From the NCBI GenBank assembly GCA_027021085.1, contig JALUVB010000239.1:1-28787 (forward strand): DNA of 28,787 bases. Reading direction: 5' to 3'. Positions 22,948-28,787 of the stretch are shown here, piece after piece (the first letter of the stretch is position 1; each line of letters begins with the position of its first letter). Below the pieces are notes generated by a model. It ran no database searches. It saw only the letters and a program-made list of their open reading frames with translations, and was not told where the DNA came from. The translations under genes were made by a program, and so were the position numbers. This DNA comes from a bacterium (GTDB taxonomy: Bacteria > CAIJMQ01 > JAADFP01).

Positions 22948-23955
22948 ATGATAGGTGTTGGCGTAATAGGATACGGATACTGGGGTCCCAACCTGGTGAG
23001 AAATTTCTCTCAATTAGATGATGTGCAACTTGTAGGGGTAGCAGATAAACGGGCAGAGATTTTGGAAAGGGTGGGGGGGAAATATCCTCATTTAAAGCTA
23101 ACCTCTGACTATGAAGAACTGCTGAATAATCCTAAGATAGATGCTCTGGCGATAGCTACGCCAGTATCCACTCACTATCCGATAGCTAAAGATGTGCTTA
23201 GCAAGGGTAAACATGTTTTGGTAGAGAAGCCACTTACGGTCAGTTCCCAGGAAGCATGGGAGCTGGTAAGACTATCGGAAAAAAACAAAAGAGTTCTCAT
23301 GGTTGACCACACTTTTATTTACACTTCGGCTGTCCAGAAGATAAAAGATTTATTGCTCAGCGGTGAGCTGGGAGATATTTATTACCTGGATTCAGTAAGG
23401 GTTAACTTAGGTTTATTTCAGCATGATATAAATGTTTTGTGGGACCTGGCTCCCCATGATATTTCAATAATGGATTATTTATTTGATAAATTGCCAGAAG
23501 AGGTAAATGCAGTGGGGATATCCCACATAGGCAATGCTCTGGAGAACACAGCACATCTACATTTTTACTATCCTTCCGGGGAAACTGCTCATGTGCATGT
23601 AAGCTGGCTTGCGCCGGTAAAGATACGCTTGATGCTTATCGGGGGAAGCAAGAAAATGGTGGTATATAATGACCTGGAACCTTCCGAGAAGATTAAAGTA
23701 TACGATAAAGGAATAACGCTTATCAAGGACGAAAAAAACCTGCATAAGGCACTGGTGGATTACCGTATAGGAGATATGTACTCTCCCCATCTTGAACCAA
23801 CAGAGGCACTCCATCGAGTTTGCAGCCACTTTGTTTCTTGCATACTCAGAGGAGAGACTCCTATTACTGATGGAGAAGCAGGGGCAAGGGTGGTAAAAAT
23901 TTTAGAGGCCTGCAAAAGGTCTATCAGTAACCAGGGAGAAAGAGTGAAATTATGA
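22948..23955 (+). CDS. Gfo/Idh/MocA-family sugar dehydrogenase
   Basis: A 335-residue NAD(P)-dependent oxidoreductase. The Rossmann motif is GYGYWGPNLVRNF at 8-20, followed by the EKP motif at 93-95 that carries the conserved Lys, and a DHTFIY segment. The C-terminal beta-sheet domain has WDLAPHDISIMDYL near 169-182 with the His used as proton relay in the family. The next two genes are a hexapeptide acyltransferase and a DegT-type aminotransferase, the same trio as WlbA-WlbB-WlbE (WbpB-D-E), which make 3-acetamido sugars. That suggests oxidation of a UDP-sugar at C3, but the exact substrate is an inference. Confidence 0.9.
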   Translation: MIGVGVIGYGYWGPNLVRNFSQLDDVQLVGVADKRAEILERVGGKYPHLKLTSDYEELLNNPKIDALAIATPVSTHYPIAKDVLSKGKHVLVEKPLTVSSQEAWELVRLSEKNKRVLMVDHTFIYTSAVQKIKDLLLSGELGDIYYLDSVRVNLGLFQHDINVLWDLAPHDISIMDYLFDKLPEEVNAVGISHIGNALENTAHLHFYYPSGETAHVHVSWLAPVKIRLMLIGGSKKMVVYNDLEPSEKIKVYDKGITLIKDEKNLHKALVDYRIGDMYSPHLEPTEALHRVCSHFVSCILRGETPITDGEAGARVVKILEACKRSISNQGERVKL

Positions 23956-24626
23956 AAGGGGTAGAAGTTAAAGGCGATTGCAAAATATATGCTGGAGTAG
24001 AGATTGGTGTGGGTAGTGTTATTGAGGGGCCCTGTGTCATAGGTAAACCTCCCCTGGGCAGAAAAGAGGGAGATTTAATGCTTCGTATAGGAAGAAATGC
24101 AATAATAAGACCCTTTACCACTATTTATGCCGGGACAGTGATTGGAGATGAATTCCAGGGTGGTCAGTGCATAAGTATTCGGGAAGACAATGTCATCGGT
24201 AATAACGTGGTAGTGGGCACTTCGGCTGTGATTGAACCGGGGAATCGCATTGGGAATGGAGTGAGAATTCACTCCGGGTGTTTTCTGGAAAGAGTAACTG
24301 TAGGTGAGTTTGTATTCATAGGACCAAATACCGTTTTTACAGATGACCCACACCCCATGAAATGTCCCCGTTTTGATGAATGCGGTAAAGGAGCTACCAT
24401 AGAAAATTTTGTCAAAATCGGGGCGAATGTAACCGTGCTTCCTTTTGTCAAAATTGGAAGAAATTCTCTTATCGGAGCTGGCAGTGTGGTCAGCAAGGAT
24501 GTCCCCCCAGACTCCGTAGTAGTGGGAAACCCCGGAAAAGTGGTTAAGAAAGTTAAAGAACTAAATTGCAGACATGGATGGTTTTCTCATCCTTATCTCT
24601 GGCCCCCTTATGAGGAGGAAAAATGA
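23952..24626 (+). CDS. Left-handed beta-helix sugar acyltransferase (WlbB/WbpD-like)
   Basis: A 224-residue protein made of hexapeptide repeats (IGVGSVIEGPCVIG, IGNNVVVGTSAVI, IGRNSLIGAGSVVSKDV and others), ending VVVGNPGKVVKKV as usual in the family. The FIGPNTVFTDDPHPMKCPR loop, with His in the active-site region, is typical of N-acyltransferases that acetylate an amino sugar nucleotide with acetyl-CoA. It overlaps the dehydrogenase gene by four bases (ATGA) and the aminotransferase gene by four. Likely to acetylate the amine installed by that aminotransferase. Confidence 0.9.
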   Translation: MKGVEVKGDCKIYAGVEIGVGSVIEGPCVIGKPPLGRKEGDLMLRIGRNAIIRPFTTIYAGTVIGDEFQGGQCISIREDNVIGNNVVVGTSAVIEPGNRIGNGVRIHSGCFLERVTVGEFVFIGPNTVFTDDPHPMKCPRFDECGKGATIENFVKIGANVTVLPFVKIGRNSLIGAGSVVSKDVPPDSVVVGNPGKVVKKVKELNCRHGWFSHPYLWPPYEEEK

Positions 24627-25732
24627 AAGTACCTTTAATTAATCTGACAAAGCAAAACCAGAAAATATTAAGCGAAATATCGAGCGGAATTTCAAGCATC
24701 TTTGAAGAATCCCGTTTTATCCTGGGTAAGGAAGTGGAAGAATTTGAGGGAAATTTTGCTTCTTACTGTGGCACAAGGTTTGCCGTTGCCGTTAATTCCG
24801 GCACTTCGGCGCTTCTGCTTTCTCTTATTGCGCAGGGAATAGGCAGGGGAGATGAAGTTATTACTGTTCCTTTTACTTTTATTGCCACGGTGGAAGCCAT
24901 TATCTTTTCCGGAGCAAGGCCTGTGTTTGTGGATATAGATGAGCGAACCATGACCATTGATGCGGACAAAATAGCGAGAGCAATAACTCCCCGCACGAAA
25001 GCAATTATCCCGGTGCATTTGTACGGCGAAGTATGCGACATGAATCCCCTCAGGGAGATAGCGGATAAGTATAATCTTTCTCTCATAGAAGATGCCTGTC
25101 AGGCACATGGGGCTGAGTATCTCCCTTTAGCAAAAAAAGCCGGGAGTATGGGAGATTGCGGTTGCTTCAGTTTCTATCCTTCCAAGAATTTGAGTGCCTG
25201 GGGTGAAGGCGGGATGGTAACCACAGATAGTGAGGAGATAGCAAAAAAAGTAAAAATGCTCAGGGACCACGGCTCTGAAAAGAAGTATTATCATAAAATG
25301 ATAGGATTAAACTGCAGGATGGAAGCGTTGCAGGGATTGGTGCTCAATTGCAAGTTGAAATATCTGGATAAATGGAACGAACGGAGAAGGGCAATAGCAC
25401 ACCAGTACAGCGAAGCTTTCCGGGATATAGAGGATATATGTTTACCCTCTTCCCCTCCTTATTCCCGGGGAGTCTATCATCTATATGTGGTGAGAACGGC
25501 TGAACGGGATAAATTGAAGAATTTTCTGCAGGAGAAAGGGGTAGGAACAGGATTGCATTATCCTCTTCCCCTGCATTTACAGGATTCCCTGCGTGATTTA
25601 GGCTACCAGGAAGGCGCTCTTCCGGTTTCCGAGAAAACAGCCCGGGAGATTATTTCCCTTCCCTTATATCCGGAGATGGAAGATACGGAAGTAGGATACG
25701 TGATAGATGCAGTAAGAGAGTTTTTCCAATGA
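24623..25732 (+). CDS. DegT/DnrJ/EryC1/StrS-family sugar aminotransferase 1
   Basis: A 369-residue PLP enzyme that transfers an amino group to a keto-sugar nucleotide. Landmarks are NSGTSALLLSL at 58-68, the PLP-ring Asp157 in IEDACQAHGAE, and the PLP Lys188 in CFSFYPSKNLSAWGEGGMV. The NLSAWGEGG form is the one common in UDP-3-keto sugar (WbpE/WlbC-type) and antibiotic-sugar aminotransferases. A strong GAGGAGG ribosome site precedes the ATG. Context pairs it with the preceding dehydrogenase and acyltransferase for a C3 amine; the position is inferred. Confidence 0.93.
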   Translation: MKVPLINLTKQNQKILSEISSGISSIFEESRFILGKEVEEFEGNFASYCGTRFAVAVNSGTSALLLSLIAQGIGRGDEVITVPFTFIATVEAIIFSGARPVFVDIDERTMTIDADKIARAITPRTKAIIPVHLYGEVCDMNPLREIADKYNLSLIEDACQAHGAEYLPLAKKAGSMGDCGCFSFYPSKNLSAWGEGGMVTTDSEEIAKKVKMLRDHGSEKKYYHKMIGLNCRMEALQGLVLNCKLKYLDKWNERRRAIAHQYSEAFRDIEDICLPSSPPYSRGVYHLYVVRTAERDKLKNFLQEKGVGTGLHYPLPLHLQDSLRDLGYQEGALPVSEKTAREIISLPLYPEMEDTEVGYVIDAVREFFQ

Positions 25733-26739
25733 GAGTAAAAGGGAAAAAAGTCCTGGTTACGGGCGGAGCTGGATTTATCGGCAGTCATGTAGTTGATTTA
25801 CTCCTGGAGAAGGGAGCAAAGGTGAGGGTGGTGGATGATTTCTCCAGCGGGAAAAGGGAGAATCTTTCCCTGCATGAGGGAAATAATAGCCTTGAGGTGA
25901 TAGAAGGAGATATCAGAAACAGCGAACTTTTAGAGACTGCTCTCTCTGGCGTGGAATGGGTGTATCACATGGCAGTAAAATGCCTGAGAGAGTCACTGGA
26001 AGACCCCTTTGTAGTGCATGAAGTAAATGCTACTGCTACGCTTGATTTGTGCGAATTGTGCAGGAGGATGGGAGTAAAAAAGTTCGTTTATGTTTCTTCC
26101 TCGGAAGTTTATGGCTCTGCTGAATACGTTCCCATGGATGAGAATCATCCTTTAAATCCCACTACCGTCTATGGAGCGAGTAAGTTAGCCGGGGAGAAGT
26201 ATGCTCTTGCTTACTTTTACACTTATGGCCTTCCGGTGACAGTAATAAGGCCTTTTAACACCTATGGTCCCCGTGAGCACTTTGAGGGTGTATATGGCGA
26301 AGTTATTCCCAGGTTTATAGTGCAGATTTTGAATAATCAATCGCCTACTATTTTTGGAGATGGGAAGCAAAGTAGAGATTTCACCTACGTGGGAGATACA
26401 GCCCGGGGCATTCTGGAAGTCTCTCTCCACCCGGATGCAGTGGGTAAAACTTTTAATGTAGCCCGGGGAGAAGAGGTGTCCATCCTGGAAGTGAGTAATT
26501 TACTTCTGCGTCTGTTGAATAAAAAAGAGGAGATCTCTCCCGTTTTTCTTCCTCCCCGGCCAGGAGATGTAAAAAGACATTTTGCCGATGTTTCCCGTGC
26601 CCGCAAGGTTACAGGGTTTGAGGCAAAAGTTGATTTTACCCGGGGGATAGAAAAATTCCTTCTCTGGTTTAAGAGCACTTACTCTGCTCCTGATGACCTG
26701 CTTCCTCTCATTGAAAAGTTTTGCTGGGAAAAGAGATGA
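25729..26739 (+). CDS. Extended SDR: NAD-dependent sugar epimerase/dehydratase
   Basis: A 336-residue extended short-chain dehydrogenase acting on a nucleotide sugar. It has the NAD motif TGGAGFIG at 11-18, the acidic DDFSSGKREN near 36-45 for NAD preference, SSSEVYG at 123-129 and the catalytic Tyr148-x3-Lys152. The FGDGKQSRDFTYVGD stretch is the usual nucleotide-binding element. Glu126 in SSSEVYG is closer to 4,6-dehydratases than to 4-epimerases, which usually lack it. The HMAVKCLRESLEDP segment replaces the common HLAA. Followed by a PglD-like acyltransferase and a PglE-like aminotransferase, so a 4,6-dehydratase is plausible; epimerase remains possible. Confidence 0.88.
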   Translation: MRVKGKKVLVTGGAGFIGSHVVDLLLEKGAKVRVVDDFSSGKRENLSLHEGNNSLEVIEGDIRNSELLETALSGVEWVYHMAVKCLRESLEDPFVVHEVNATATLDLCELCRRMGVKKFVYVSSSEVYGSAEYVPMDENHPLNPTTVYGASKLAGEKYALAYFYTYGLPVTVIRPFNTYGPREHFEGVYGEVIPRFIVQILNNQSPTIFGDGKQSRDFTYVGDTARGILEVSLHPDAVGKTFNVARGEEVSILEVSNLLLRLLNKKEEISPVFLPPRPGDVKRHFADVSRARKVTGFEAKVDFTRGIEKFLLWFKSTYSAPDDLLPLIEKFCWEKR

Positions 26740-27416
26740 AGAAAATCATTATCCTGGGAACAGGCGGAAGCAGTATAGATATTCTTGATACTATCAACGA
26801 TATAAACGCATTATCAGCTACCCCCAACTACGAATGTATCGGCTTTCTGGATGATGACCCATCCAGTTGGGGTAGGGAAGTATGCGGAGTGAAAGTCCTC
26901 GGCCCCTTGAATACCGCAGATAAATTTATGGATGCTTATTTTGTAAACGGTATTGGTAATCCCTCTAATTTCTGGAAAAAGGAAAGTATTATTTTTACTA
27001 CGGCTCTTTCTCCGGAACGGTTTGAAACAATTATTCATCCTACTGCGAGTGTTTCCAGTATGGCTAAGATCGGAGCAGGGACTGTAATTCTCCAGAATGT
27101 TACTATTAGTTCCCGGGTAAAGATTGGCAATCATGTGGTCATTCTTCCCAATACAGTTATCAGTCATGACGACATAATCGGAGACTATACCTGCATAGCG
27201 GGAGGAGTTTGTATTTCGGGAAACGTGGAGGTGGGTAAAGCATGTTATCTGGGAAGTAATAGTACAATTAAAGAAAATATCCGCATCGGGGACTATTCTC
27301 TTATCGGGATGGGAAGTGTGGTTATAAGAGATGTTCCTCCCAATAGTGTGTTTGTGGGCAATCCGGCAAAATTTTTAAGAAACCTGCAAAAAGAGGTAGA
27401 ACAAAGGCATAATTAA
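26736..27416 (+). CDS. PglD/NeuD-like sugar O- or N-acyltransferase
   Basis: A 226-residue protein with an N-terminal Rossmann-like domain (KKIIILGTGGSSIDILDTI, then CIGFLDDDP) that binds the nucleotide-sugar, and a C-terminal left-handed beta-helix from about 98 (IHPTASVSSMAKIGAGTVI, IGNHVVILPNTVISHDD, IGDYSLIGMGSVVIRDV, GNPAKFLR). The ISHDD His is where the catalytic base sits in PglD. PglD acetylates a 4-amino-4,6-dideoxy sugar; NeuD acetylates sialic acid. The ATG at 26736 overlaps the previous stop by four bases (ATGA) and is preferred over a start 15 bases upstream, which adds only a tail inside the previous gene. Confidence 0.9.
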   Translation: MKKIIILGTGGSSIDILDTINDINALSATPNYECIGFLDDDPSSWGREVCGVKVLGPLNTADKFMDAYFVNGIGNPSNFWKKESIIFTTALSPERFETIIHPTASVSSMAKIGAGTVILQNVTISSRVKIGNHVVILPNTVISHDDIIGDYTCIAGGVCISGNVEVGKACYLGSNSTIKENIRIGDYSLIGMGSVVIRDVPPNSVFVGNPAKFLRNLQKEVEQRHN

Positions 27417-27421
27417 CAAAA

Positions 27422-28555
27422 ATGATAAAAATTCCTGTAGCTAAACCTTTTCTGGGAGAAGAGGAAGCAGAAGCAGTAAGAGAAGTTCTCCTCTCGGGAT
27501 GGGTGACCCAGGGTAAAAAAGTAGAGGAATTTGAAGGGATAATTTGCCAGTATGTAGGAGCAAAATATGCTGTGGCTACTTCCTCCTGCACCACTGCTCT
27601 TCATCTTTCCCTCCTCTCGCTGGGTATTGGGGCAGGGGATGAAGTAATACTTCCTTCCTATACCTTTATTGCTACGGCAAATGCTGTCTTGCACGCAGGA
27701 GCAAGGCCAATATTTGCAGATATTGACTCTAAAACTTACAATTTGGACCCGGGAAAAATAGAAGAAAAAATCACTCCTCGTACAAAAGCCATCCTCCCGG
27801 TACACCAGGTAGGATTACCCTGTGACATGGAAGAGATAATAAAAATTGCTAAGAAACATAATCTGTATGTGATTGAAGATGCTGCTTGTGCTCTTGGTTC
27901 AAAGTACAAAGATAAAATGATAGGCAGTATTGGTGATGTAACCTGTTTCAGTTTTCATCCCCGTAAACCTATTACTACCGGCGAAGGGGGTGTTATTACT
28001 ACTGATCTGCCGGATATAGCAGAAAAATGCCGGGTAATGAGATCGCACGGAGCTTCTGTTTCGGATTTGGAGAGGCATGTTGCTTCCCGCATAGTTTTCG
28101 AGAAATATACTGAACTGGGTTACAATTACCGTCTTACGGATATTCAGGCAGCTGTTGGTATTCAACAGATGAAAAAGCTGGAGAAGTTTATAGAAAAGAG
28201 AAGATACCTATCGGAAAGATACACCAGGCTGCTGGGCAAAAATGAATTTCTTATCCCACCTCATGTGCCTTCCTATGCTTTTCACAATTTCCAGTCCTAT
28301 ATTCTCAGGTTAAAAGAGAATGCTCCTATTTCCCGGGATGAGTTGATGGGAAAATTGCTTGATAAGGGCATAGCTACCAGAAGAGGAGTTATGGCTATTC
28401 ACCTGGAGCCATATTACGTGGAGAATTTTGCTTCTGTTTCACTGCCGGAGACAGAAAAAGCCCTGAATACCACGATAATTCTTCCTCTCTATACCCAGAT
28501 GACTCAGGAAGAACAGGATTACGTTATAGAAAATATCTCCCGCATTTGTGCTTGA
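27422..28555 (+). CDS. DegT/DnrJ/EryC1/StrS-family sugar aminotransferase 2 (PglE/perosamine-synthase-like)
   Basis: A 377-residue PLP aminotransferase. Landmarks are SSCTTALHLSLL at 54-65, Asp153 in IEDAACALGS and the PLP Lys182 in CFSFHPRKPITTGEGG. The HPRK-ITTGEGG form is characteristic of 4-amino-4,6-dideoxy sugar aminotransferases such as PglE and perosamine synthase. With the preceding acyltransferase and the SDR it could form a 4-acetamido-4,6-dideoxy sugar. It lies five bases after the previous gene with no clear ribosome site. Last gene of the polysaccharide operon in this window; no terminator is seen after it. Confidence 0.92.
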   Translation: MIKIPVAKPFLGEEEAEAVREVLLSGWVTQGKKVEEFEGIICQYVGAKYAVATSSCTTALHLSLLSLGIGAGDEVILPSYTFIATANAVLHAGARPIFADIDSKTYNLDPGKIEEKITPRTKAILPVHQVGLPCDMEEIIKIAKKHNLYVIEDAACALGSKYKDKMIGSIGDVTCFSFHPRKPITTGEGGVITTDLPDIAEKCRVMRSHGASVSDLERHVASRIVFEKYTELGYNYRLTDIQAAVGIQQMKKLEKFIEKRRYLSERYTRLLGKNEFLIPPHVPSYAFHNFQSYILRLKENAPISRDELMGKLLDKGIATRRGVMAIHLEPYYVENFASVSLPETEKALNTTIILPLYTQMTQEEQDYVIENISRICA

Positions 28556-28574
28556 TATCCCCTTTGTGTCTTTC

Positions 28575-28583
28575 TGGTAAAAT
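28575..28583 (+). promoter_or_regulatory. Candidate extended -10 promoter for the 3'-truncated gene
   Basis: TGG-TAAAAT (TGn plus five of six bases) ends eight bases before the ATG at 28591, so transcription would start at or one base before that codon. TTGATA at 28552 is 20 bases away and too far for a standard -35. No Shine-Dalgarno lies between the -10 and the ATG, consistent with a leaderless message. Confidence 0.4.
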
Positions 28584-28590
28584 ATTGCTA

Positions 28591-28787
28591 TGCGAGATTC
28601 GCAATCTCTTTTACATACACTTGAAATTCTTCTGAAGCCTTTTCCCCATGAGAAGAAGTCCGGATGTAAAAACCAGGCTTGTTTCGGTGGCTTTGATAAA
28701 TTTGTGCAGGAATGGGGTGGAAAGATTCTACTTTGTAATCTTAAATCGCACCAGTACGAATGGGTAAAAGGAATAGTAAATAAAGTA
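28591..28787 (+). CDS. recG: N-terminal part of a probable RecG-type helicase (runs off the window)
   Basis: An uninterrupted frame from an ATG at 28591 to the last base, 65 codons plus two bases. The translation begins MRDSQSLLHTLEILLKPF and contains GCKNQACFGGFDKFVQEW near 26-43. This matches the N-terminal region of some RecG proteins, where a GYxNxAVxGGxxxF...W motif precedes the wedge domain. RecG is the branch-migrating helicase for replication fork rescue. The fragment lacks helicase motifs, so this identification is tentative. It follows the polysaccharide operon on the same strand but seems to have its own extended -10 promoter. Confidence 0.5.

Noticed and set aside
1-28787. tRNA, rRNA, insertion sequence transposase or prophage genes
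   Set aside because: None found by reading; no tRNA cloverleaf, no transposase domain and no phage genes are apparent.

Overview
The window looks like chromosome from an uncultured Gram-negative bacterium. It carries a long lipopolysaccharide/O-antigen-type surface polysaccharide operon, sigma-70-like promoters (TTGACA / TATACT), Shine-Dalgarno starts mixed with possible leaderless starts, and moderate GC by eye. I cannot name the phylum; heptanucleotide repeat arrays and palindromic elements in the gene-free stretches are reminiscent of several uncultured lineages, but that is only an impression.

Layout. (1) 1-593: gene-free array of degenerate 7-bp repeats with small palindromes. (2) 591-3894, minus strand: housekeeping genes recJ-ribD-aroQ, tightly spaced. 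(3) 3895-5104: a divergent promoter region, a 6S RNA gene (ssrS, about 4037-4242, plus strand) with its own promoter and intrinsic terminator, then rsmA/ksgA. (4) 5105-5466: a second heptad array with the same modular order as the first, between convergent gene ends. (5) 5464-11177, minus strand: a compact cluster that looks like a ribosomally made, post-translationally modified peptide (RiPP) system. It encodes a PqqD-like leader-binding protein, three paralogous radical SAM/SPASM enzymes, an HprK-related kinase, a 67-residue Cys-containing precursor peptide with its own near-consensus promoter, and a nucleotidyltransferase-fold protein. (6) 11226-28555, plus strand: a surface polysaccharide operon with two O-antigen ligase/polymerase proteins (one with a TPR tail), a Wzx-type flippase, two methyltransferases, a GT2-GT9 fusion, a GT4 glycosyltransferase, an ArnT/PMT-like membrane glycosyltransferase, an FAD oxidoreductase, and six sugar-nucleotide genes (Gfo/Idh/MocA dehydrogenase, two hexapeptide acyltransferases, two DegT-type aminotransferases, one SDR). 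(7) 28591-end: the start of a gene that looks like recG, cut by the window edge.

How they fit. The polysaccharide operon should make one or more amino-acetamido sugars, build a lipid-linked glycan, flip it, polymerise it and ligate it. The peptide cluster is divergent from it across only 48 bp. In that cluster the PqqD-like protein would present the precursor leader to the three SPASM enzymes, and the HprK-like kinase may phosphorylate the peptide, which ends in Ser. No transporter, protease or immunity gene is in the cluster, so export and maturation must come from elsewhere or the product is not a classical secreted bacteriocin. This peptide cluster is the best candidate for an undescribed system here.
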